Below, in pieces: positions 10,608-21,887 of a DNA stretch of 64,000 nucleotides (positions are counted from its first letter, which is position 1; each line of letters opens with the position of its first letter). The stretch lies in the NCBI GenBank assembly GCA_030549335.1, contig JAUKPH010000018.1, positions 8,370,001 through 8,434,000 on the forward strand, in the 5' to 3' direction. The stretch comes from Pontederia crassipes (Eukaryota > Streptophyta > Magnoliopsida > Commelinales > Pontederiaceae). The translations under genes were made by a program, and so were the position numbers. Under the pieces are notes generated by a model. That model made no database searches. It worked only from the letters and a program-made list of their open reading frames with translations, and was not told where the DNA came from.

Positions 10608-12144
10608 ATTTAAACCTTTGGGGATCATAACATTAAACAAGTATAACATAATTTGGTGGTTTTTTTTCATAAAACATTACATGGACATGTAAAAAGCTAA
10701 AATTTATGCACACTATCACATATAAGAACATGTTATATCTCTCGATCCAATCAAGAAAAATCATTAAGTCCTAGCTATTTTATAAGAAAAGAGACGTATA
10801 TAAGAGAGACAATGAGGATTAATTTGATATAATGACAATAATACCCTTACTAAAAATTTGGACATATGTCATCATCATTATGAAAAATAATGTAAAATTA
10901 ATCTTTTCTTAATTTCCATTTCTTTAATTGTGAATCTATTGAATTCCAGTAATTTCTGTAGCTTACAGGTAGCAGAATTTGTAGCATCAGTTAATATCAT
11001 CAGCATAAAAAACATGGTGCTTTTCCATTTTACAAGTCAATATACATCTGAAGAGACAATGCACTTCGACAAAATAGTGTGTATAGAGTGCTTCAGGGCT
11101 ACTTTTTTTCTGTAAATATCAACCAAAAGACAATTTACGTTTCAGAAAAGATCAGGCCACAATTGGGCTGAAAGTCGCACCTTCTTCGTAGTGTCACTGG
11201 GGTGTTGGGAAGTGAGGAGAGATCGCATCATTTTTGCTTTTGGTCATAGAGTTGTATGATTGATTCCCTTGAACTTGTAGGCTCATTTTAGATGTCCAAC
11301 TTCTACTAAGGAAGTAGAGACTAAGTCCACTGAACCAAGAGAACATTTTTTTGGGGCACTGCCAAGAGAACATTTTTTTGGGGCACTGAGAAGAAAATTC
11401 AATTCCCTAGTGGATCTTGAGAGGAGAAACTGAAACATCATGCATGTTGCACTTCACTTGCAGTGGCAGATGGACTCCCTGTAGCCACACGTTTATGCTT
11501 GTCTTGGATGATGACAGAGATGTCAGAAATTGTTAGGTTTGTCTCTCCTTTGTTCCACCACCGCTTGTGGTTGCCTTTGTGCACGCATCCTACTTAGCAT
11601 CCACTTTGCATTATGAGTTACCTTTATAGCACCTGTGCAACTTCAGATGCTAACAGGGATTAAAGTTCTCGTAACCCTTACTCAACTGAGAGATGATAAA
11701 ACATTAATCTTCCGCTGAATTTTGCTCTTGCTCTTGTTGAACACGGAAGCTACGAATTACTTGAAACCTGCATATGCTGTTGTTCAGTATATGCTGCTGC
11801 CGTTGTAGTCTGACCTCATTACCGCCACTTGACTGATTAAAGTTTTGGTTCAACTAAGGTGACGGATGAAATGGCAAGCAGTTCTTCTCATTTAAGCAAA
11901 ATTTCACATTTTTATTATGAGTTTCATTTATCAACTTTATTGAAGTAATTGAGACCGACCTTTTAATTCATGATCAGTGCGCTTAATAGCGTCGTGCAGG
12001 TTGAAAGCGCTGCTTTTCAGATATTCACGACAGACTACCAAAAAAAATTGGTTCATCTTATGAAGATCAAGGATTGGAATAATTATTTTTTTATTGTTCT
12101 CGAGTTAAGCCAACGACTTCTAGTCGTGATAATAAAGAAAACAT
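10608..12144. other. No gene supported
   Basis: Frames are short and show no recognisable domain. The stretch at 11150-12030 is less AT-biased than its surroundings and could be old genic or untranslated DNA, but no exon structure is evident. A 27-bp tandem duplication lies at 11335-11388. Confidence 0.4.
11335..11388. repeat. Two-copy 27-bp tandem repeat
   Basis: The unit AAGAGAACATTTTTTTGGGG followed by CACTG occurs twice back to back. Confidence 0.75.
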
Positions 12145-12159
12145 AATAATCACATTCTT
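12145..12159. repeat. Target-site duplication of the LINE (3' side)
   Basis: AATAATCACATTCTT is identical to 13325-13339 and borders the A-tail side of the LINE. Confidence 0.9.
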
Positions 12160-13324
12160 TTTTTTAATGGAAAGATGATATATTAAGTTACGGAAATTCC
12201 AATAGTGTCCGAGTACAATAACTGCAGAAGGTCCTGAGGCGGACCTTCCGCCCAAAAAGAGTCGCCGTGTATACGGCCAAAATTAGCACAATAGTCCGCA
12301 CAAGTATTTGCCTTCCTATTACAATGCCTAAAGGTAATAGGGGAGATAAGAATGGCAAGCTGTTGGATATCCTGAACTATGTTTTTGATGTGTCGGGGGC
12401 AGGAGGTTTCGGAGTTAAGCGCTTTCACCAAAGTCAAGGAATCAGAAATAACTTGAACATGCTTTAGACAAGAGTCCTTGCAATGCCTGAGTCCAAAAAG
12501 GATTGCCCATGCCTCTGCCTCAAGAGCAAAGGAAAACCGCCTTTGATAAGCCCCTGCAAAAAGAAAAGAAGTATAAGTGCGAATAATAAAGCCTGCTCCA
12601 CCGGCCGCCTGTGGATCCACGAAGGATCCGTCTGAGTTGAGTGCAACCCAGGCAGGCGGTGGCGGCTCCCACCGGACCCCGAGGGGGGGGGGTCTTGGGG
12701 GCGAAGAGGTTCAAAAGGAGCCTCAGGAGTGTGGTTCATCATAAATTCGTTCCAACTAGTCAAAGCACGCTCCCAGACTGCGTTGGCAGTTGCGAATCTT
12801 GAACGAAAATGAGCATCATTCCTAGTCCTCCAGAGCTCCCAGAAGCAAAAGGGGATAAGGGATAGCAAATTGATATGTGACGGCGGCTCGAGATCCACCC
12901 CCTCCTGAAGCCAGGAGCCAGTGGGCCAAGAGCCAAAGGATGAGAACTGATAATTGAGGTGATGTTGGAAAGAGTCCCATAGCTGCAGGGAAAAGGGACA
13001 AGAGAAAAAAATATGGTTGATCGATTATGTGGCCAGGCCGCAAAGCTTACAAGAGAGGTCAATGGAGGGGTTAAAGCGGGCAATGAAATCCATAGAGGGG
13101 AGACGTTTATGATAAAATTTCCAAAGGAAGTTATGAACTCTGGGAGGGGCCGGAATGTTCCACATTTTACACCAATTTCGGCCTCCAGCCAACTGAGGCA
13201 GTGGTACCTGCTGGCGAAGGAACCGAAAAACAGATTTAGCCTGGGCCCTACCATATGTGTCAGGCGCCCAGATCCACACATCATCATTGGCGTTAACCGG
13301 CGAATAATATGAGGTGATGCAACA
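12160..13324 (-). mobile_element. 5'-truncated L1-type LINE, 1165 bp
   Basis: Bounded by a perfect 15-bp target duplication (12145-12159 and 13325-13339) and ending on the minus strand in a short A-run (the T-run at about 12158-12165). Only the C-terminal part of ORF2 remains: the zf-RVT-like segment, a linker and an RNase H-like domain. The endonuclease and reverse transcriptase were lost at integration, as is usual for 5'-truncated LINEs. Confidence 0.88.
12183..13324 (-). pseudogene. LINE ORF2 C-terminus: zf-RVT and RNase H-like domains, broken
   Basis: Reading on the minus strand, 13300-13025 gives WNIPAPPRVHNFLWKFYHKR and then CKLC, the pattern of the zf-RVT segment after plant LINE reverse transcriptases. 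An in-frame TAA follows GLAT at about 13022, then the same frame resumes with IFFSCPF and a CFWELWRTRN stretch (to about 12695). A 10-G run at 12683-12692 separates this from the next frame, which reads WVALNSDGSF, GGAGFIIR, EAEAWAILFGLR, SDSLTLVKAL and NRKANTCADY. These are the Asp/Glu/Asp landmarks of the RVT_3 RNase H-like fold, ending at TAA near 12183. One nonsense change and one frame change make it a pseudogene. It has no host role that can be inferred. Confidence 0.85.
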
Positions 13325-13339
13325 AATAATCACATTCTT
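13325..13339. repeat. Target-site duplication of the LINE (5' side)
   Basis: AATAATCACATTCTT, identical to 12145-12159. Confidence 0.9.
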
Positions 13340-14488
13340 CAATACTTGTTTTTCTTCTTATTGGAGTAGAAGACCACAAAACTTGGAAAGCAGCCTAGAA
13401 AGTTTTTCCCTTACTTGTAAGGCCCATTTTCTTGAAAGACCTGTGCCACTTTAGTGGAGTAAGTGGTATGAGCAGGTGGAGAGGAAAAAAGGCTATACCA
13501 ATTATGGACTACATAAACATAGAAATAATTAGAATCATTGAAGAGCTGCTCCTTAATAAAATTGAATTAGTCAAATATTAATAACTTCGACCAAACAAAA
13601 ATATATCAATTTTCAAGTGCAGATTTAATTTCTTTAAAATTAAATTTTTTAACTATTCATGGCCTATAAAAAACAACCACTACATGGAAATAATTTTTTT
13701 GTGACGCAAATATAGCCATAGAAAATATAAATTTCATCACATATTACCTTTTGCTAGGGATGTAACTAAAAACCTATCAACCAAAAAAATCAACCCAAAA
13801 AACCTAAAATATGAACTCCGACTAAAAATTAAGTCTATTTTTTCGGAATAAATAAAATCACCCGTTTAAATTAGGGCTCCTTACAAAAAAAAACGGAGGG
13901 GCCCGACCTGAACTAAATATTTTTTTAAAATTATTATAATTAAATTATTTTCAATTTTTATTTTATAATTTTACCTTTTCTCTTATATATATATATATAT
14001 ATATTAGATTAGGTATCTTATTTATTTATTATCACATATTTGAACTTGAATATGATTAAGTTATTAATTTATTTTTAGAAAGTTTGGACAAAATTAACTA
14101 GAATATTTTGAATTATAATGTAATAATATGTTATTTTGATTTATTTACATTAAATAGTTAAACGTAGAGTTGGGTTTTATTTTTAAAACATCTACATGAT
14201 GTTTTTAATGTTTATAATATTTTTTTAAAAAATTATTATTTTAAAGTAGGTCCCTCACTCGAAAAAACCGAGACTACCTAGGTCGGGTTTTTTCTCAGCA
14301 AAAAAAAAAACATTTAGGATTGTCTTTTTTGCGTTGAAAACCTACTCGAAATTTGAAGGTCTATTTTTTTTCATCGAGAAAATCACCCCACTCCTTTTGC
14401 GGTAGGCTTGGGGAAAAAATTTTTGTCATGAATTTTTGACCCAAAAATGAGTTTTGAAGGTTCATACCTGTTTCAATACTTAAAAGAA
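13340..14488. other. No gene; degenerate repeat near 13760-14440
   Basis: AT-rich, with an (AT)n tract at about 13988-14004. Words such as AACCCAAAAAACC, GGGCCCGACCTG and GGTCGGGTTTTTTC near 13790-13910 and 14270-14400 suggest an old repeat related to the GGGTCGG-rich family, but its ends are not clear. Confidence 0.35.
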
Positions 14489-14542
14489 TTCATCACAAAA
14501 TTATGACAAAAAAATAGAAAAATGTGATAATTTTGTGATGAA
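14489..14542. repeat. Hairpin: 19-bp inverted repeat with a 16-base loop
   Basis: TTCATCACAAAATTATGAC (14489-14507) pairs with GTGATAATTTTGTGATGAA (14524-14542) at 18 of 19 positions. It starts a region to 14780 in which GTGATGA and TTGTGA words recur, possibly an unclassified TIR element. Confidence 0.65.
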
Positions 14543-14906
14543 TTTTTTTATGAAATATTTGTAATGGATATGTGTTGTGACAGATATACGATGGATCTAT
14601 AATGGTAATTTGCGGTAATGTTGTGATGAAAATTGTTGTGATAGGCTTGTAATGATTTTGTATTTTTAAAACTTGTGACACATTTTGTGATGACTATTTG
14701 TTCTAAGAAAGTTGTGACAAATTTTTATAGCAATTCACTATTAGATTTTTGACGAAATTGTGAACATGATTTTATATTTAATGGGACGAAAAATATGATA
14801 TACTTGTAACGTTGTTGGCAAGAAATATGATTCATTTGTTAGAAGTTTATTTTAAAATCTTGTGTTGATTTTGTAAAGATAATTTTGACTACATATTCAT
14901 TTGAAT

Positions 14907-15795
14907 CACTACAAGAAATATGTCAAATAATCACGTGTATTATCGTCTCAAATAGAGCGATGCTAAGTCGGCATCAAGAAAGTGAAAATAGTTCATTATA
15001 TTGCCCGATGATAAGTGACGTTAGTTGCCTCCCAATGGCCTCAAATTAGCGCCACAATCGTACTACCACATGGCGACACCAAATCTAGGACCATTTCGGC
15101 GCTAACGCGTCACTATTAACACGCGGGGAAAAAAAAGGCACCATAAAATAGTGTGACAATGACATCGAAAGTAGGCTATGCTAAATTGTTTGAATAGCAT
15201 CACGAACTTATTGACACCAAGTTAATGCTAAAGTGTCACTATGGCTACGAAAAAAAAATATAACATGACCATTCCGTTCTTACATGTGCTCACTCCATAT
15301 TAGTGAGCCATATCAACCACACAACAGCGGCCGACCTACATAAGATCTCATACTAGATGATGTATTTATCATGTATTAAATTTCTATTCAATATACATCT
15401 TATCAATCTTTTTTTTTTTTGTTTTATTGGTGACAATTGCTAGAACACCAACGGGGCACATAGCCAGATCGTCATGTTTTAATATGCATTCCATTGGTGA
15501 GTTGTCTCGACACGGTGGCAACTATTATATACTAGATATTTAGCTTATATTCAACATATATACAAATTGCATCACTCATTTTCTACTAGTGATAGTTGAT
15601 ACATCGCTAAAAGGACATGTAACCATATGATCATATTCTAGTAAGCGCTTGATCAGAGATTCAACATGACATATGACAATGATCATCCTGCCATGGGATG
15701 CGCACCAATGGATACGATCCGAGGTGAGAATTATTGTATATATTATTTATTTTAGTTTGAATTAGTATTTCACTAATAATTTATTTTCTAATAGT
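14907..15795. mobile_element. Left part of an outer, older CACTA element
   Basis: Starts CACTACAAGAAATATGTC and continues into words such as GCGATGCTAAGTCGGC and TTAGCGCCAC, a CACTA subterminal array. The inner CACTA element is inserted at 15796. A possible exon ends at a GGTGAGA donor near 15723. Coding remains of the same element probably continue at 21891-22790. The right terminus was not found. Confidence 0.6.
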
Positions 15796-16559
15796 CACTA
15801 CAAGAAAATTAGCAATTAGCGACTCACGGTCGGAGGCGCTAGGGAGGTGCTATTACGTCTCTGTTGTCAAGAGCATCTCCTTCGCGTCTAACTAGCGCCG
15901 CAAAATTGAGACGCTGGAACTCGGTGGCTAGTGGCGTCACACTAGAGTCAAAGATGTTGAGACGCAACTAGCGCCACATATTGAAGATATATCGACGGTA
16001 TTAAGACACGATGTTTGGGGCTGCGCGAAGCAGGACCGCGTCGCTAAGTCGACGCGCAGGGGGCGGTAAACTTGAGACGCTCTTCCGGCACCCACGTGTG
16101 GCTAACTTAGGCGCTAGATTGACGCAAATATGATCATGCATTTGTCGCCAATGAGACGCTAAGATGGCGCTAAGTGCGATATATCTAAATTAGCATCGAC
16201 GGGCATTTAGACGCCAATGAGACGCTATGGTGTCGCTACATGCACATTTTTTTACCTGCCCCAGCCTCATTTTTTCCCTTCCCACGCCATACAATTTATA
16301 ATGCATTGATATTCATCACAGGCAATATAAAAGCATCACATGCAATATAAAATCATCACAGGCAATATAAAACTATCACAGGCAATATAAAACCATCGCA
16401 GGCATAATATATAACATAAGAATACGAAAACTACTAAACTGAACTAACAAACTATATGTATGTTTAAGTCTATAAGTAACAAATGCATAGTTTATTTTCT
16501 ATCCTAGGTTTGGGAGTTATTGTTATCATTCCGGATGTTCGACCCAGACGTGCTCGGTC

Positions 16560-17924
16560 CATGGCCTCGTGGGGATGGATTCTGCGTCGGGATCAATCCT
16601 TGAATCGCCTATAATAGAGGACCCAACTGCTGCGACAACTGCTGCGACACCTGCTGCGACAACTGCTGCGACACCTGCTGTGACACCTGCTGCGATATCT
16701 GCTCCGATAATTGCTGCGATAGCTGCTGTGATAGCTGCATCAGATCAGGTGCAGCGGATGAGCTCGGAGCAAATGCACCTCCTGCATATCATCCTCCTAG
16801 GTATCTGAGCGGCTGTGCCGAGGTCATGCAAGTATCCCCTCGTGTCGTGCCGGCCACCTCTTCCCAAACAGTATGGTCCTCTACGAAATAAAAAAATTAT
16901 AAAATCATATAATATATAAATTATATATCAAGAATCACGTAAATTAAAAATATGACTAAACCAACGAAGAAACATTACCTGGTGGCTGAGTACTCGGATC
17001 ATCTTCATACTTTTCAGTCATTTTTGCATTATACTCATCCTAAAAATTTAAACATTGTGTATTTCAAAAATATTGTACTAACGGCAACAATCAAATGACC
17101 ATATCATGAGACTTATCAGAAGCCTACGAGCAGTGGGCGTGACTAAGTCGTTTGTCTTCCGGCTCTTATGCATGACCTCATAGACCACACAAAAGTCTAC
17201 GGGACCGTCTTCTTTCTTCTCCTACAATAAAGTTTCAAATTTGATAATATAAGTATAAGTCAAAAGTTTGATTAATGGAATTTATATATAAATTACCATG
17301 CGCCATCGATGCTCATCAAATCGCATCGATCCCCCTGTGTGGATGTGGGCCTCGGGCTTCGAAAGATGGTTAACTCTTGCCTTTTTCGACTTCCTTTGCC
17401 ATCGTTCATCCATCCTTTGTGAACATCAAATACTTACACTTTCAAAAAACTATAATTTTCATAAAAATAATGTAAAAGTATACATGCTTACCACTTCCTA
17501 CAGAGGGACTCCCAAATCGAGCGCCTAATATGTCTTGGGAATCTTTGTATGCCCTGCTCCAAAGTGAGGCCGGCGGACGTGATGACCTTGTGAAACTTGT
17601 ATAATCGATTTCGGAGGCGTTTCGCAGCGACCTCCTCAAAAGCTCTCCAGATCATCCCTAAACTAAGATCCGGATGAAACTGATTTGCCTCCTACAAATA
17701 GAACATTAAAACTTAGTAATTTTAAAATAAATATAAATCGAATTATGTAACCCAAATAGAAGATCGTACCGTAAAAGGCTCGAAAGATATCATCTCGCAC
17801 TTGAATTGGGACATCTTTCCAGAATCCTGCCCCTTCCGGCAAGTGGGAAAGAACGAGAGCACTGACATCCCGCACGGTACTAGCGGGTAAGAAAGTGGTC
17901 CTACCAAGTACAAAAAAGAATTCT
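16560..17924 (-). pseudogene. CACTA ORF2-like gene (Transposase_24 type), multi-exon, decayed
   Basis: Minus-strand exons can be traced. One ends at about 17770 (PASTVRDVSALVLSHLPEG, then QVRDDIFRAFY). The next is 17691-17492 (NQFHPDLSLGMIW, LYKFHKVITS, IWESLCRKW, donor GTAAGC). Then about 17418-17297 (HIHTGGSMRFDEHRW, donor GTAATT), 17222-17112 (VVYEVMHKSRK, PTARRLL) and about 17044-16985 (DEYNAKMTEKYEDDP). A last part around 16885-16620 has WEEVAGTTRG and a repeated SQQLSQQ coiled-coil-like tail. The H..GS..F.E core and the Q-rich tail fit the plant Ptta/En-Spm transposase-associated family, which accompanies TNP2 in CACTA elements. The donor after PTARRLL reads ATAAGT instead of GTAAGT, and stops interrupt the last exon. 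A paralogous copy lies at 22033-22787. Confidence 0.75.
16618..16738. repeat. 15-bp-based minisatellite (CTGCTGCGACAC/ACAA)
   Basis: About eight imperfect units. On the minus strand it encodes the SQQL/SQQV repeats of the ORF2-like tail, so it is probably former coding sequence rather than a separate gene. Confidence 0.75.
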
Positions 17925-18786
17925 TTTTGCCACCTCATAAATGATGCAGTTTTTTCAGAAAGAAATAGTCATTGTAATCTTGGAACAATCGGAAAGTATT
18001 TAAATATTGCATTTGCCACATTTTTTTTTCGAACTTTGAGTATTCTTTTTCGGCTTGAATCTGGGCTCGCCACAAATAGAACAACTCATAAGTGAGTTGT
18101 TTTCCTTGTAGTACAACATGCAATGATTGCAGCATGCATCAATCTTCTGATATTCCAATCCTAAATCTCTCATTAACCGTTTGCACTTGTAAAAATTTCC
18201 CGATAATTTCTCGAAAACTGGAAGCATACTCTTAATAATGTCAAGCATCCAGTCAAAACAACTTTCACTCATATTAAATTCTGATTTTAAGTTCATTAGT
18301 TGTGCCACTGCAGAAAGTGTAGTTTGCTTCACGCATCCATCCCATAAAGGTTCATCTGTCTCTTCGAAAAGATTATAAAACTCCGAAGTCGTAGGATTCG
18401 GGTCTTCTTCAATCGATGTTTCGCCAATATTTTCTCCTAACATTGCATCTCGTATCATGTTACGGATTGCTCGAGTCGCCCACAACGGTATCTATATTAC
18501 TTGTTTCTTTAGCACATCTTTCTTCGCCATGAAAGAACCAATTGGTGTATGTAAGTAAGAAACCGTTGTAATATAAACCCTTCTGCACATCATATCTTAC
18601 TTTCCACTGATAACATTTGCACTTATGGCATGGACATAAGATTTCGCCATATGAAGAAGCAACACCTTCATTTTGATATGCCACATTAATGAATTCATCA
18701 ACACCATCCTTATATTCTTCAGTTATGACGCCATGTTTATCCTTCCAACTACGATCTAGCTTTATCATTTCTGTAACGGAGAACAT
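17925..18786 (-). pseudogene. TNP2-type CACTA transposase, N-terminal part, frameshifted and truncated
   Basis: From ATG at 18786 the product has RSWKDKHG, GVDEFINVAYQ, ILCPCHKCKC, LYYNGF and TNWFFHGE. These are the landmarks of the Transpos_assoc domain at the TNP2 N-terminus, with its CPCxxC zinc ligands. The frame then changes near 18485-18510 and resumes with IRNMIRDAM, DEPLWDGC, FNMSESCFDWML, DACCNHCMLYYKE and CSICGEPRFKP. A further frame change near 18005 leads to FKYFPIVPRLQ and TASFMRW, the normal continuation. At about 17930 it stops resembling TNP2 and runs straight into the ORF2-like sequence. The catalytic core is therefore deleted. TNP2 normally cuts and joins the CACTA ends; this copy cannot. 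Confidence 0.85.
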
Positions 18787-18789
18787 TAA

Positions 18790-19159
18790 GCCAAGTAAGA
18801 AATTTCTTGTACTTGAAACGTGTGATTTTGAACTTACGAATTAAGTCCAAAATCACATGTTTCAAGTACTACTTAACTTAATTCATAACATGAATAAGTA
18901 ATACTTAACTTAAGTACATGAATTACTTCATAAGTTAACTTAACAATTAACATAATTTAACTTAACTTAAGTAATACTTAACTTAATTTCTAAGAGATGA
19001 TACTTAATATTATACTTAAATACTAACTTGATCCAAAGAGATGATAATTCACTTAAGTACTACTTAATTTAACATGATAATAACATGAATAAGTAATACT
19101 TAACTTAACATGAATAATTAACTTAATTTAACTTCATGCATTAATAATTAACCTAATTT
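18790..19159. repeat. AT-rich spacer of TTAACTTAAGTA words
   Basis: Irregular repeats of TACTTAACTTAA and AACATGAATAA between the transposase start and the GC-rich core. Presumably 5' leader or intron of the element's transcript. Confidence 0.6.
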
Positions 19160-19835
19160 ACATGGTGGCGGGTAGTACCTTCGGCGAAGGGCGGAGGGCG
19201 GCCAAGACAGCAGTGGAGGCAGTGGGCAGTGGCGGCGGAGGAGGACGTCGGCGGCGGTTAGGACGTCGGCGGTGGTGGAGGGAGGACGCGGCGGAGGGCG
19301 GAAGAGGCGGCGGTGGAGGACGTCTGCGGCGGTGGAGGGAGGACACGGCGGAGGGCGGACGAGACGGCGGTGGACGCGACGGACGGTGGTGGAGGAGGAG
19401 GCGGCGAACCGTCGGAGAGGGCGGACTGTCAGAGGTGAACCGTCGAGGAGGGCGGAGGAGGACGTCGGCGGCGGTGGAGGACGTCGGCGGCGGAGGGCGG
19501 ACGAGGCGGCGGTGGATGCGATGGACGGTGGTGGAGGCGGAGGGCGGCGGAGGCGAAGAGCGGAGGGCGGAGGACGCGACGGATGGCAGTGGAGGAGGAG
19601 GCGGCGAACCGTCAGGGAGGGTGGACTGCGGCGGAGGCGAACCGTCGGGGAGGGCGGAGGAGGAGGAGGGGGCGAAGGGCGTCGGCGAATCCAGAGGGCG
19701 GCGGTGGAGGGCGGTCGAATGCAGAGGGCGGTGGAGGGTGGTCGTCGGGCGTCGGACGTCGGGCGAAGGCCGGAGGCGGCAGTGGAGAGCGTCGAAGGTC
19801 GGGCGTCGGGCGATGGTAAATGTTAAACAGTAAAA
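19160..19835. repeat. GC-rich GGCGGAGG/GGACG minisatellite core of the CACTA element
   Basis: Built of GGCGGTGGAGG, GGCGGAGGGCGG and GACGTCGGCGG units. Long open frames exist on both strands simply because the repeat lacks stop codons; the longest (223 codons, Gly/Arg-rich) is not conserved. It lies upstream of the TNP2 start on the minus strand, where plant CACTA elements often carry a GC-rich promoter or first-exon region. Confidence 0.75.
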
Positions 19836-20199
19836 GTGAAAACGAAGAAGAGGGGTTAGGGATTTAAGTAATCTTTAGCGTCGCAAAATAACGAGACGCT
19901 ACGTAGACGCCATGTAGGCGCCGAAACTATCACAATTCGGCTAGCGTGTCGCTATAGAGAAGCTAATGTGTCGCTACGACAACGTAGCGACACCATCGCG
20001 TCATCGGGGCGTCGCAATTTTGTAGCGTCTCAATATCGCGACGCCATTGAGATGCTCAATAAAAGTTTTTTCAAATTTTTTTAGTATGTATGTAATTTTA
20101 TTTATCAATGTAACGTCTCATCGCATTATGCTCCATTCCAATTGTTTTATTTTCTTCCGATAATCTATCATGTATATATACAAAATTATAAATATGTAT

Positions 20200-20500
20200 G
20201 TATATGGGTATATATATACATATGTCATATATGCGTACGTATATATATGTCTACGTGTGAGAGATTAAGTTACAACAATGTGTTTCGTCTATATGTATTA
20301 TAAATATATATGTGTATGTATATGTGTACACATGTGCGAGTCATATATATATATATAGATAATATGTATATGTATACGTATTCAAAGTGAATATATATAT
20401 ATATGTGTGTATTTGTTTATATGTGTTAGAGTAGGTTATAATAATATGTATATATGCACTTATTATATATAGGTATCAGCATATACGCGTATTTATATGT
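20200..20500. repeat. TATATG/TGTATA low-complexity tract
   Basis: Alternating TATATATG, TGTGTATG and TATATACGTA words within the CACTA right arm. Confidence 0.7.
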
Positions 20501-20769
20501 CTATATGTGCCCGATTGAGCGAGGGGTAAAAAGTCGACTTAGGAGGCACAATACAAATGCCATTGAGTTGCTAGATTCATTTAGCGACTCCGTAGCGCCG
20601 AAGTAGCGTCTAAAATAATATGGCGTCTCGAACATGCGACGCTAGAGAGACGCCCATGGTGTATCATAGCGTCGACAATAGCTTCGGCGCTCGTTAAACG
20701 CTAGGTGGACGCTATTGTGTGTCTACTGTGACGCTGACATATCACTCACTTAATCAACCATCGTAATCC

Positions 20770-21722
20770 CATGATTAAGTATATAATAATAATATATGCA
20801 TAATTAAGATATTATATATGTTATATATATACATAACATAAATAATATAGGTAAAAAATTATATATTTAGGAACACTCTTATCATGTAAAAATACATACA
20901 TATATATATATAATCGTGTAATTAATACATATATATGTTGATATTATGCTATTGATAATATGTTTATAATCGTGTACTTAATGCTAATATAATATTTAAT
21001 GAATTTATTGATTGACATATAGTATATATAATATAGTGTTTAAATATATACAGTAGCGTCTCATTAGCTTCTCCTTTGTTTGAGACGTCATATAACGTCG
21101 CTTCACAGTCTTCAGAAATGAGACGCTAGTGTCGCATTTAAAACGGTCCTAGGTGCTGCCGCGCATTAAGAATAGTGGCGCGAAATAATAGCATCTACGT
21201 AGCGTCTCGATTGCAGCGCTAGAGAGTTAACGTCAACCCGCTGAATAGCTAAGAAGACGTATAATTAAGATATATGCATAATAAAGATATTATATATATT
21301 ATATGTATAGATAACATAGATAATATAGGAAAAAATTTATATATTTAGGAACACTCTTATCATGTAAAATACACATATATATATATAATCGTGTAATTAA
21401 TACATCTATATGTTGATTATGCTATTGATAATATGTTGATAATCGTGTAATTAATACTAATATAATATTTAATGAATTTATTGATTGACATATAGTATAT
21501 ATAATATAGTGTTTAAATATATACTCTAGCGTCTCATTAGCGTCTCTTTCGATTGAGACGCCATGTAGCGTCGCTTTAGAGTCTTCATACATGCGACGCT
21601 AGTTTCGCGACTAACGTTGTCGACGCCATAACGGCGCTAGGTACTGCCGCGCATTTGCGATTCCTGGCGAGAAATAATAACGTCAACGTAGCGTCTCGAT
21701 TGCGCTACTTTTAACGTCAACA
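20770..21722. repeat. Tandem duplication (period about 478 bp) in the CACTA right arm
   Basis: GAACACTCTTATCATGTAAA occurs at 20871 and 21349, and the flanking sequence (ATATAATCGTGTAATTAATA, then TAGCGTCTCATTAGC, then GCTGCCGCGCATT or ACTGCCGCGCATT) matches in the same order in both copies. The second copy has diverged by many substitutions. Confidence 0.8.
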
Positions 21723-21887
21723 CTCTGAGTAGCTAGGAAGATGCTAATGAGACGCTATTGAGAGGCAAGTGGCATCTGATTTGGGTGACGCTAAAGAAGC
21801 GCAATGGAGGCGCTAGTGGTGTCTTTATAGCATCACACACTTTTGAGGTGCTACATGGCGTTGCTAATCGCCAATTTTCTTGTAGTG

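Larger units (their letters stand above)
15796..21887 (-). mobile_element. CACTA (En/Spm-type) element, 6092 bp, nested
   Basis: The ends are CACTACAAGAAAATTAGC on the left and, inverted, CACTACAAGAAAATTGGC on the right. The 3-bp target AGT is duplicated at 15793-15795 and 21888-21890. Subterminal arrays of GAGACGCTA / TAGCGTCTC words occupy 15830-16260 and 19870-21870. Genes are read from the minus strand: GC-rich core (19835-19160), spacer, TNP2-like remnant (18786-17925), and an ORF2-like transposase-associated gene (about 17924-16560). The element has both ends but broken coding sequence, so today it could move only with help in trans. Confidence 0.92.

Noticed and set aside
12760-13287. 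Minus-strand 175-codon frame in the LINE
   Set aside because: It is the wrong frame; the adjacent frame shows the zf-RVT and downstream LINE landmarks.
16618-16738. CRISPR-like array
   Set aside because: Units are contiguous 15-bp repeats without spacers, in a plant transposon.
19162-19833. Plus-strand 223-codon Gly/Arg-rich open frame
   Set aside because: Made of a GC-rich minisatellite lacking stops in several frames; no domain, and it lies antisense upstream of the CACTA transposase.
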